A stretch of 49,005 bases of DNA from a virus. Of the stretch, positions 24,101-30,947 are shown one piece after another. Every line of letters begins with the position of its first letter. Position 1 is the first letter of the stretch. The DNA is taken from positions 1 to 49,005 of the IMG/VR virus record IMGVR_UViG_3300048592_000344. One strand, given 5' to 3'. Position numbers and translations under genes: made by a program. The notes beneath the pieces were generated by a model, which saw only the letters and a list, made by a program, of their open reading frames with translations, searched no databases and had not been told where the DNA came from.

Positions 24101-25837
24101 CAAGATGCTCGCGGCGCCGAACTCATGCGCGTGATGAACATCCCATTCGGCATGAAAAAGAAGTGGCTGATTAATGATGTGGAGCTGGTGACCAGGGCCT
24201 ATGACCGGACAATGGCACCGGACCTGGAGATTTGGCGAGCCTTCGACGGCAGCGTTAACGGTAAGTCCTTGCTGGGTGAGATGGCGCAAGAAGCCACGGC
24301 GCTGATGACTCGGATCGGTTCGGCCAAGTATGTCAAGCTGCCGAAAGGATGGGTGGACAAATCCGCTGCTTTTGCAGATAAGGTGAAGAAGCGTCTGGAT
24401 GACTTCGGAGCTATGGACGAACTGCATCTGGAGGAGAAAAACTTCTCCGACACGATGGAGGAGGGGTTTGTGGAACTGACCCCGGAGCTTCGGACGCAGC
24501 TTGGCAACTATGTATCCAACGCTACCAAGGCTATGACTCGGGACTTTGACGTGGCGATCCAGCGGCTTCGGATGACGCGGGGTGTGCCAAGGGATGGAAC
24601 TGATCCGTGGTGGAGAGCAGGGCGGTTTATCAAAAACGTCAACGTGGTGACGATGATGGGGGGAGTTGTCACCTCGTCTATCTCGGACGTTGCGAGGCCG
24701 GTTTGGCAGCACGGCGTTGGCCGGGTGTTTCGTCACGGCTGGGCTCCCTTCATTAACAAGCTTGACCCGAAGGCGAAGGAGTTCCGGCTGAAGTCAAAGG
24801 AGATCAATAGGCAGATTGGGCTTAACCTCGAGCCGGTGCTGCATAGCCGGGCGCAGGCGGTGTTTGACCTGGCGGAAGATAGCATTGGTCGGACGAGGCT
24901 GGAACGCGGCGCTAACGTGCTGGCGCAGAAGATGGGGCTTGTGGCATTGTATGACTTCTGGACAGCTGGAATGAAAACCATTGCTGGGAACGTGACTCAT
25001 GCTACGATGGCAGCGTATGTTCCGGCGGTGGCGAAAGCGTGGAGGGAGGGAGCGGAGTTCTCAGGCGACCTCTTGCAAATGCGGACGTATCTGCGGAACC
25101 TTGGTTTGTCCGACCTGGACATTCATAAGATCGCCCTGCAGATGGAGCGGCCAGACGGCGTGGAAGTTTTCTCCAACGGTGGGGTGCTGCCGAACGTTCA
25201 TCTGTGGGATGATCCCGCTGCCTATCAGGCATACCAGGCCGCCGTGCTTGGGGAGGTAAACAAACTTATCGTAACACCAGGGCTTGAGCGTCCAAACTGG
25301 ACCGACGAAAACATGGGCTTCTCCATGCTAGCCCAGTTTAAAAGCTTCACCTTCGCCAGCAACTCTCGCATGGCAATGTCGGCGCTCCAGGGCAACGACC
25401 CATACCTCATGCAAGGCATCGCCTTTTCCCTTGCCTTGGGGGCGCTTTCCTACTATACTTACGCAATGACAGTTGGAGGTAAAACTCTCGAAACCGCAAA
25501 TCAGATGGAACCTGACAAGTGGATTTGGGAGGCGGTCAAGCGGAGTGGGATACTCGGGGCTGCCAGCATCGCAGCGGATGTTGGGGCTGAAATGCCGTTG
25601 ATTACCGGGGATGATACTCCGGTTATTTTCCGGAGGCCTGGTGGGATGCTTGGAACGTTGCTCGGCCCGACCTATTCCCAGGCGGAAAGAATGGCGGGTG
25701 TGCTCACCAACCTCGACGCGGAAGATCAATCGCGCAACATGAGAGCGATCCGGCAGATGATCGTGCCGTATCAAAACCATTTCATCTTCCGGCAGCTCTT
25801 CGACCGTGTGGGTGACGCAATGTATGGAGACAACTGA
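21152..25837 (+). CDS. Internal virion protein D (gp16-like)
   Basis: 1561 aa, the largest gene. It has hydrophobic segments near residues 108-195 (AAAFAAGMLSPTVFIPIAG, LDTALLGLMGAAYL), a very long charged helical and coiled-coil region at about 620-930, and a mixed C-terminal half. Order (gp14, gp15, gp16), size and helical content fit the T7 gp16 ejection protein that extends the tail across the envelope. I see no lytic transglycosylase motif at its N-terminus, consistent with that activity sitting on the gp15-like protein. Confidence 0.8.
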   Translation: MNDIFKRLTLPGADAAELKPSFVETIGSAFNLENDVANLYAHLNKPVFQPDPTFNFMSEFKKRQLPVDWMVPLAGSQSVQEFDTTLSRMQKEYQDRAVLAASGWKGTAAAFAAGMLSPTVFIPIAGQARGAKGMSQILALAAAGATAQNGALFLNQEIRSEAELYAGIALDTALLGLMGAAYLRMTRPARAQVQAAITLNQKKVDVPVGEPDLPILHEQSVRVEAPTAAEVKMEARAAGIRDPEQVAEMMDEAEPMTYVPLKDRALTIGQPKRVKAKDIETQMAYGGSYLEAPVAEDVMARFVKVPVGSGGKWFVGGEYAITLHRADGTEITLPLGAVDTHMKAGRTPYFKEAELKEALANGELDDQLYTMLEAAEDPGMARSTMETPISKPADNGKAADTQAIGAAPSRTRNTLGPKPAPNRVSQALMNMLGKMSPSYRMFSQRLFPSLRNGIAKLDNSGIQQAGLEQMQPSADGGTVIERIRAYDAYVVSFAKKLDQHYYDYVYDGAKGADMNMAAFTQIRSQFGKIPPGKLNWTEYKAAVFEQLNTGEIKPELAPAVQEFKKFFEFYNNRHKQYLAEMEAKGIEVEPLYKELLDDDLGPDVKNYAHHIFDQQKLMENFSQFLEDFGKAYEKSLQESFDKGRKTYLKRKEKLEFEQLISQLDDAEISTRLADTEAEIEFLDETPELQGFNTQRLALNKQAKEEGWPKEQLKAAQKDLADSITADTRLLLDERKRLLGVARALKKFGGDATERTTKLRAELDRTNELIAEMFRTELPKIAAVDLNIEKIQLKGDKALAPLTRQMTKVVKEMEKRTAAMQKLIASKRKNPVSGARLDEQMARSLERHQRLLDRIKAVEGQQVALDQRLRELQLLREDVISDATLLVRSRAVRAEATEEKLEAAAAKIIPPEEKLRMRDQIGRELEDLEADFRNTWSLRGENSGDPIATTTPNFREKALEMATMLHQKLTNTEVELSPAYHALRQDARGAELMRVMNIPFGMKKKWLINDVELVTRAYDRTMAPDLEIWRAFDGSVNGKSLLGEMAQEATALMTRIGSAKYVKLPKGWVDKSAAFADKVKKRLDDFGAMDELHLEEKNFSDTMEEGFVELTPELRTQLGNYVSNATKAMTRDFDVAIQRLRMTRGVPRDGTDPWWRAGRFIKNVNVVTMMGGVVTSSISDVARPVWQHGVGRVFRHGWAPFINKLDPKAKEFRLKSKEINRQIGLNLEPVLHSRAQAVFDLAEDSIGRTRLERGANVLAQKMGLVALYDFWTAGMKTIAGNVTHATMAAYVPAVAKAWREGAEFSGDLLQMRTYLRNLGLSDLDIHKIALQMERPDGVEVFSNGGVLPNVHLWDDPAAYQAYQAAVLGEVNKLIVTPGLERPNWTDENMGFSMLAQFKSFTFASNSRMAMSALQGNDPYLMQGIAFSLALGALSYYTYAMTVGGKTLETANQMEPDKWIWEAVKRSGILGAASIAADVGAEMPLITGDDTPVIFRRPGGMLGTLLGPTYSQAERMAGVLTNLDAEDQSRNMRAIRQMIVPYQNHFIFRQLFDRVGDAMYGDN

Positions 25838-27228
25838 TGACTGTTTCTACTATCGACTCGGGCGCACTCCGCACCGGCAATGGCGTGACGACTGTGTTTT
25901 CCTTTGCCTTTGAGGCGAGGAACGTTGGGGAAGTTAAGGTAGCCTCGGTCGAGGGGTTTAGTCAGGTTGACATTAACCCAGCGCTGTATACGGTGGCGAT
26001 TGAACCAAGTGGAATTGGCGGAAGTGTCACGTTTACTGTGGCCCCCGAAAATGGAATGCAACTTTACATCTATCGGGAAACAGCACAGACGCAACTGGTC
26101 GGTGTTTCTTCTCAAGCCCGATATGACCCGGAAGTGGTGGAAACAGTCTGGGACAAACTGACTTTCATGATCCAAGAGCTGCAAGGGCAACTTGCCCTCG
26201 CGGTTAAGACTCTGCCTGGTGAAGACCCGGCGGAGCTTATCTCTACTCTTACGGACTTTCAGGCGGATGCTCTTGCAGCAGCAGCGGCGGCAGAAGCGTC
26301 TGCGGTAGCAGCGGCAGCGTCAGCTGCAAGCGCTCTCGCTAAAGAAAACAGTATGCTGAGGTGGAGAGGGACGTGGGTCACTGCTACGGCTTACGCTCCC
26401 TCCGACATTGTTTTCAACAGTGGGTCTTCGTATATCTGTGTGGTAGCACATACCTCGGGAACCTTCGGAACCGATCTCGGCGCTAACCGTTGGGCGTTGT
26501 TTGCCCAACAAGGTGCAGCTGGTGCAGGCACCGGGGACATGCTGAAGTCGGAAAATCTTTCCGGGCTTGCCAACGTCGCTACAGCACGGGCTAACCTTGG
26601 GGCACAGCTTGCCGACGCCAAGCTAACCGCCTTGGCTGCCCCGACCTATATCCGTGGCGACATTATCCGGGTCGGTGCGAGCGGGTTGGAGAAGCTTGGT
26701 AAAGGTGCAGCAACAGAGGTGCTGGGTGGCGACGGCACTGACACTCTTTGGGTAAAACGGGCTAAAACTACAAGGGATCAGAAACCAGGCTCCGGGGCTT
26801 CTCAACTATTTTCTGGACTTCCAGCCGGGCTTGAAGATATTGACCTTCTTGCTGATTTTATCAGCATGTCAGCGGGTGCTACATTGCGGGTGCAGCTTGG
26901 ACATGCTGGAGGCTTAGTAACAAGTGGTTACACTGCTTTTTATGCTTCTCTATCAACCGGCTTGTTACCAAATATATCTACAGCATCTACACATGGTATC
27001 CTTGGTGGAGTTCTTTCCGGCCCAGGTTTTGTTATCTCTAAAGCAAACCTTCAAAGGGTTTATGCTGTGGGGCACATCTGGATGCTTAACTTTACTGGGT
27101 TTAGAACTGAAGATAACGTAAGTCAGCATGGTTTCTTCCGGGTTGACCTTGGGGCTGAGCTTACCCAAATCCAAGTATTCCCAAGCGCTGGGGTGTTTGA
27201 CAACGGCTACTTCACTTTGAAATGGTGA
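25837..27228 (+). CDS. Tail fibre protein with T7-type N-terminal domain
   Basis: 463 aa. Residues 1-130 match the pattern of the T7 gp17 N-terminal attachment domain (RTGNGVTTVFSFAFEARNVG, LYIYRETAQTQ, ARYDPEVVETVWDKLTFMIQ). An Ala-rich trimeric coiled coil follows (about 148-168), then a carbohydrate-binding-like module WRGTWVTATAYAPSDIVF, then a repeat region (LSGLANVATARANLG) and a distal tip. The last ~400 bp are visibly more AT-rich than the rest, suggesting an exchanged receptor-binding tip. Confidence 0.85.
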   Translation: MTVSTIDSGALRTGNGVTTVFSFAFEARNVGEVKVASVEGFSQVDINPALYTVAIEPSGIGGSVTFTVAPENGMQLYIYRETAQTQLVGVSSQARYDPEVVETVWDKLTFMIQELQGQLALAVKTLPGEDPAELISTLTDFQADALAAAAAAEASAVAAAASAASALAKENSMLRWRGTWVTATAYAPSDIVFNSGSSYICVVAHTSGTFGTDLGANRWALFAQQGAAGAGTGDMLKSENLSGLANVATARANLGAQLADAKLTALAAPTYIRGDIIRVGASGLEKLGKGAATEVLGGDGTDTLWVKRAKTTRDQKPGSGASQLFSGLPAGLEDIDLLADFISMSAGATLRVQLGHAGGLVTSGYTAFYASLSTGLLPNISTASTHGILGGVLSGPGFVISKANLQRVYAVGHIWMLNFTGFRTEDNVSQHGFFRVDLGAELTQIQVFPSAGVFDNGYFTLKW

Positions 27229-27233
27229 GCAAG

Positions 27234-27611
27234 ATGCGGTATTACATGGACTCGACAGATGACCTAGCGGCTCGTTTCAAGTGGACGAGTGATGGGAAGT
27301 TTGACAGCTATAAAATCCTGGATGAACCGGAAGGACCGTTGCAAGGTGACTGCGATGACTTCGCGGTGACGGCGCTTTGGCTGACTGAGGGCCGTTCGAT
27401 GTTCCGCTTCTGGTGGGCGCTGCTAACCTTCCGCGCCGTGATATGGCAGGTGAAGGGGAAGAAGTTTGCCAGCCATGTTGTGCTTTATCATCGCAAGCTG
27501 GGCTGGATTGATAACCAAAACCCAGCTTGGGGTGAGCGGAAGGATAAGCTGAGGTTTCCGGTGCTCGCGCCGATTGTTGCCCTTAAAATGCTGCTCGGAA
27601 AACTGAGGTAA
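27234..27611 (+). CDS. Transglutaminase-like / BTLCP-type cysteine peptidase
   Basis: 125 aa from the ATG at 27234; an ATG at 27222 lacks a ribosome site. It shows a papain/transglutaminase-like triad: C40 in LQGDCDDFAVTALWL, H81 in ASHVVLYHR and D93 in GWIDNQ. Proteins of this kind occur in phages and bacteria (BTLCP family), with unclear substrates. Position at the head of the lysis cassette suggests cell wall or envelope processing, but a virion role is also possible. Confidence 0.65.
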   Translation: MRYYMDSTDDLAARFKWTSDGKFDSYKILDEPEGPLQGDCDDFAVTALWLTEGRSMFRFWWALLTFRAVIWQVKGKKFASHVVLYHRKLGWIDNQNPAWGERKDKLRFPVLAPIVALKMLLGKLR

Positions 27612-27615
27612 GATC

Positions 27616-27981
27616 GTGACGCCACGGCAAGAGAACAATCTTGAACTTTTGGTAGGGCAACTACAAGGGCAACTGTCAGCTATGAACTCGGTTATTACCG
27701 AGATGAAAGCGGATATTAAGGAAGACTTTACGCTGGTTCGGAAGGACTTGCGTAATGCCGATGCGTGGCGACATGAGGTCAAAGAACGGCTGGAGAAAAT
27801 GGAGAGGAACGATGTGTCGTCAGCGTTTCTAGCTCTTCAAAAATCCATCCACGATGGCAAGACTACCTTGCGAGGGATTATCATCGGGGTCGGACTCATG
27901 GGCGGGGCTGTCGGCGCTACCCTCGCTACGTTCTTCCAGTCGATAATTAGCTTCATCAAAGGCATCATTGGAGGACTCTAA
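27616..27981 (+). CDS. Coiled-coil protein with C-terminal membrane segment (lysis cassette)
   Basis: 121 aa from a GTG start. A helical coiled-coil-like N-terminal 85 residues (ELLVGQLQGQLSAMNSVI, EVKERLEKMERN) is followed by a Gly-rich hydrophobic C-terminus (IIIGVGLMGGAVGATLATFF and an amphipathic end). Possible holin, antiholin or membrane-tethered lysis regulator. Confidence in function is low. Confidence 0.6.
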   Translation: MTPRQENNLELLVGQLQGQLSAMNSVITEMKADIKEDFTLVRKDLRNADAWRHEVKERLEKMERNDVSSAFLALQKSIHDGKTTLRGIIIGVGLMGGAVGATLATFFQSIISFIKGIIGGL

Positions 27982-27982
27982 G

Positions 27983-28747
27983 ATGCAATTCAAGGGTAAG
28001 GCGAAGAGACTGGATGACATCGACCTTCCGTTAATTGGGAGAGAGATCGGTGTCGGCGAGGATGAAGTCCATGCGATCTTGGATGTCGAGTCAGCTGGCA
28101 CTGGTTTCGATAAGCAGGGCCGACCCAAGATGCTGTTCGAGCCCCATGTGTTTTACAGGCTGCTTGGACCTGGTCCAAAGCGGGATAAAGCAGTTAAGCT
28201 TGGGCTGGCTTACCCTCGGTGGAAGCGAGATTACCCCAAGGATAGCTATCCTCGCCTGCTGAAAGCGATGGAGATTGATGAAGATGTCGCGCTGCAATCG
28301 GCGTCGTGGGGCCTTGGGCAACTGATGGGCTTTAACGCTGTTGCAGCAGGTTATGCCTCGGCCAAGGCAATGGTTCTTGCTTTTCTAGACGACGAAGAAC
28401 ATCACCTCCGAGCCATGATCCGGTTTATCAAGTCCATGGAACTAGATGATGAATTGCGTCGGCATGACTGGAAAGGCTTTGCTCGCGGATACAATGGGCC
28501 AGGGTTTGCCAAGAATGGGTATGACAAAAAGCTGGCAGCCTCCTTTGCCCGATGGCAGAAAATCAAAGACACTGTTATTCCGAAGCAAGCGGTGCAGCAG
28601 CTTGTGGAAGCGGTGAGGGAGAATATCGAAACTAAAACCCCATCGAACACTGTGCCTGTTGCTGTCGGCGCAGCTTTTGGCACCGTGGCTATGTCTTTTT
28701 ACACCTGGTGGGAAGACGTGCTGGACTGGATCATTTTCTGGAACTGA
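27983..28747 (+). CDS. Endolysin: N-acetylmuramidase family
   Basis: 254 aa from the ATG at 27983, with GGAGGA upstream. The catalytic region contains ILDVESAGTGFD (E36), MLFEPHVFYR and SASWGLGQLMGFN (about 107-119), the signature of the N-acetylmuramidase (DUF3380-type) family, which cuts the glycan backbone of peptidoglycan. Unusually, the C-terminus (about 225-254) has a hydrophobic segment PVAVGAAFGTVAMSFYTWW, which may tether the enzyme to the membrane. The holin gene follows 11 bp later. Confidence 0.85.
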   Translation: MQFKGKAKRLDDIDLPLIGREIGVGEDEVHAILDVESAGTGFDKQGRPKMLFEPHVFYRLLGPGPKRDKAVKLGLAYPRWKRDYPKDSYPRLLKAMEIDEDVALQSASWGLGQLMGFNAVAAGYASAKAMVLAFLDDEEHHLRAMIRFIKSMELDDELRRHDWKGFARGYNGPGFAKNGYDKKLAASFARWQKIKDTVIPKQAVQQLVEAVRENIETKTPSNTVPVAVGAAFGTVAMSFYTWWEDVLDWIIFWN

Positions 28748-28758
28748 AAGGAAGCGGT

Positions 28759-28971
28759 ATGAAACTGAAGCTTGTGGCGAATTGGCGAGCGGCACCAAAG
28801 TGGCTGTCCATGCAATTCTTGGCGCTGTCTGCTATGTGGGCGACAATCCCAGTGGAAGCTAAGATGGTGATCCCAGTTAACTGGCATGGCTACATTACCC
28901 TTGGACTGTTCCTAGGCGTGGGGTTGGGCCGACTGATTGACCAGGGAACCTCGACGGAGCCAAAGAAATGA
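28759..28971 (+). CDS. Putative holin, 70 aa
   Basis: Two hydrophobic segments (about residues 15-32 WLSMQFLALSAMWATIPV, and 43-60 WHGYITLGLFLGVGLGRL) with a charged, basic start MKLKLVANWRAAPK. Size, topology and position right behind the endolysin fit a small holin that would open the inner membrane. ATGA overlap with the next gene. Confidence 0.7.
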   Translation: MKLKLVANWRAAPKWLSMQFLALSAMWATIPVEAKMVIPVNWHGYITLGLFLGVGLGRLIDQGTSTEPKK

Positions 28972-29318
28972 TCCGGTTTCTTGCGTCACTGTTGGGCGGG
29001 GGTATCCCCGCTCAGCTTCGCCAGGCCTACGAAGCAAAGCTTGCCGCGCAGAATGATGCGGAACGGATTGCGGCAGAGGTGCAGATTGCTAAGCTGGAAG
29101 CGCGGCAGGCAAGCCATACGATTGCTGGTCGGTGGATCACACTGGTGCAAATCGCATGGGCGCTTCCCTTTGTGATTTACAATGCAAAGCTTGTGCTGTG
29201 GGATAAGGTGTTGGGATGGGGGGTGACTGACCCCCTATCACCAGAGCTTTATAGTCTGCAAAGCGTCATCGTTGGTTTCTTTTTTGTTACAACGACGATC
29301 AGAGGGCTGGCTCGCTAG
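28968..29318 (+). CDS. Membrane lysis-cassette protein, 116 aa
   Basis: Amphipathic charged N-terminal half (AYEAKLAAQNDAERIAAEV) followed by hydrophobic segments (WITLVQIAWALPFVIY and LQSVIVGFFFVTTTI). It could be a second holin or a spanin-like accessory. It is the last rightward gene; its stop overlaps the stop of the converging gene (CTAG shared at 29315-29318). Confidence 0.6.
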   Translation: MIRFLASLLGGGIPAQLRQAYEAKLAAQNDAERIAAEVQIAKLEARQASHTIAGRWITLVQIAWALPFVIYNAKLVLWDKVLGWGVTDPLSPELYSLQSVIVGFFFVTTTIRGLAR

Positions 29319-29746
29319 GTCTTGTGATCCAGCGGCGGCTTGTTGAACGTGCAAAGTTTCTCCAGGTCGGTGTAAGGTTCTGCTTCCAGCTGTAACTCAA
29401 TCAGCATGAGCAAGCAGACAATCTCATGGGCGACGTGGGGAAGGTTACTCTCAGGATCAATTGACTGTAAAGTAAACACCCTGTCGTCTTTGTGCTCGAG
29501 CAGGCGGGCTTGGCGGTGACGTTCGGCTGCCTGGAGATAGCGGGCGGCGGCGTTTGGAACTTTGCGCCAACTGTGCTCCTCGTATTTGATGGCACCATAC
29601 TCAAGCGTTGCTTGGACCAAGCGAAGAGCTCGCTGGAAGCCGACCTGGAGTAGGTCGGGGCGAGGCTTGCCTGCGTCAGCTTTGAAGCGCTGGCTTTCAT
29701 GGAACGAGTCAAGCTGGTTGTTTTCCAAGATGTATTCTTTACTCAT
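29315..29746 (-). CDS. dATP/dGTP diphosphohydrolase-like (MazG-related) protein
   Basis: 143 aa. The pattern FKADAGKPRPDLLQV, LEYGAIKYEEHSWR, ARYLQAAERHRQARLLE and LPHVAHEIVCLLML fits the dATP/dGTP diphosphohydrolase N-terminal family, all-helical relatives of MazG. It probably trims the nucleotide pool by hydrolysing dNTPs or modified dNTPs. The related MazZ supports 2-aminoadenine genomes, but no PurZ-like gene is present here. It is the last leftward gene, coupled to the helicase-like gene by ATGA. Confidence 0.75.
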   Translation of the reverse strand: MSKEYILENNQLDSFHESQRFKADAGKPRPDLLQVGFQRALRLVQATLEYGAIKYEEHSWRKVPNAAARYLQAAERHRQARLLEHKDDRVFTLQSIDPESNLPHVAHEIVCLLMLIELQLEAEPYTDLEKLCTFNKPPLDHKT

Positions 29747-30945
29747 TGATAGGGGTTCCTTTCCTTGGCTGTGTAAAGCATTCCCTCTCCCTTCTCCGCC
29801 ACCGCCCGGATCATGTCGGCCTTCTCCATCAGGTCAATGATCCGTTCGACTGCGTGGGAGGGAACACGCTGGGAGATAAACTTGATTAGCAGGGAACGTG
29901 GCGCTCCCTTCTTGTAGCGGGCCTTGAACTGGAAGAGCATGTGCCAAGCTTCCTCCATCACCTTGCCCTCGCCCCCATTGTGCATTGCTTTGAAGATTTC
30001 GGGAATGTGGGCCTCAAGGTCGAAGAGCCAGTCCATGGCCTGCTGGATGTGCTCGACGGTGATGACGAGGGAGTTGCCCATGCTGACGCAGGCAACCTGA
30101 GATAGCTTGAGTAGGTGGGCGCTGCGGCGGGACAAGTAGTGGAGAAGTTTGGGGTGATCCGGGACGGGTTGCTTCCCTGACATGTGCCAACTGTCGATGA
30201 ACTCAGCGGCTTCTTCGGTGAATTTAATCTCTCCGTAAAGATTGCCGATCTCCCGCATGTCGGACTCCATCTTACTTTGCATAGCCATGTCTTCCTTGCC
30301 TTGGCTGAAAAGGGACTGAACTTTGACATCGGCGTCGTAGACGAGCATGGTGCGGGAAAGAAAGCCTTGATCCCAGGCGCCCTCTGGTAGCAGTTGGACG
30401 AGGGAAGACGGGGTGGTCCCTGCGACGAAGTTGATCTGTGGGCGAGGGATTTCGATCTTGAGTTTGGCGGTGCGTTTGCGTTCGGTGAATGGCTCGTTGT
30501 CGTAGATGTTGGTGAGGACGCTCATGAAGTCGGTGGCGTAGTCAGGGATGAAGACGGTGAGCTCGCTGGCGATAACCTTGAGGGAATGAAACTCGATGGT
30601 GGGTGGATTGCGACCGGGGTGGATAAGGACACGCTGGGCGTCGTGCAGCTCGTCGATTAGAGAAGCCTTGCTAACGCTGCTTGCGGCGATCTTGTGTTCT
30701 TTCAGCTGGGACCAGAAGCGTCGGAGCTGGCCGAGCACGGCTGACTTGCCAACCCCAGGAGGGGCGACAAAGATTGTGTAGAGGTTTGGATACAACGGAC
30801 TGTTGTTCGTGTGAACCCAAACTTTTTGTTCCAGTGCTCCGGCGACACAAGCGATGCCCGCCCACCTTCGAAGCCTTGCTGGACTTCCCGTGTATTTGGT
30901 TAGCTCCTCGAAAGCAGCTACCCAATTATCTAGCTTTCGCACCAT
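29743..30945 (-). CDS. Primase/helicase-like P-loop ATPase (DUF3987-type)
   Basis: 400 aa. N-terminal ARLRRWAGIACVAGALEQKV and FVAPPGVGKSAV (Walker A at 61-68), then a SELTVFIPDYATDFMSVL region and a helical C-terminus with winged-helix character (LLIKFISQRVPSHAVERIID). This is the design of DUF3987-type replicative helicase/primase proteins in phages. It lies 2 bp after the polymerase gene. A separate primase domain is not visible. Confidence 0.7.
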   Translation of the reverse strand: MVRKLDNWVAAFEELTKYTGSPARLRRWAGIACVAGALEQKVWVHTNNSPLYPNLYTIFVAPPGVGKSAVLGQLRRFWSQLKEHKIAASSVSKASLIDELHDAQRVLIHPGRNPPTIEFHSLKVIASELTVFIPDYATDFMSVLTNIYDNEPFTERKRTAKLKIEIPRPQINFVAGTTPSSLVQLLPEGAWDQGFLSRTMLVYDADVKVQSLFSQGKEDMAMQSKMESDMREIGNLYGEIKFTEEAAEFIDSWHMSGKQPVPDHPKLLHYLSRRSAHLLKLSQVACVSMGNSLVITVEHIQQAMDWLFDLEAHIPEIFKAMHNGGEGKVMEEAWHMLFQFKARYKKGAPRSLLIKFISQRVPSHAVERIIDLMEKADMIRAVAEKGEGMLYTAKERNPYQ

Positions 30946-30947
30946 GC

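Noticed and set aside
29315-29746. Full 2-aminoadenine (Z-genome) pathway
   Set aside because: Only a MazG/MazZ-like hydrolase is present; PurZ is not seen and the polymerase carries a UDG-like domain, so the claim is not supported.
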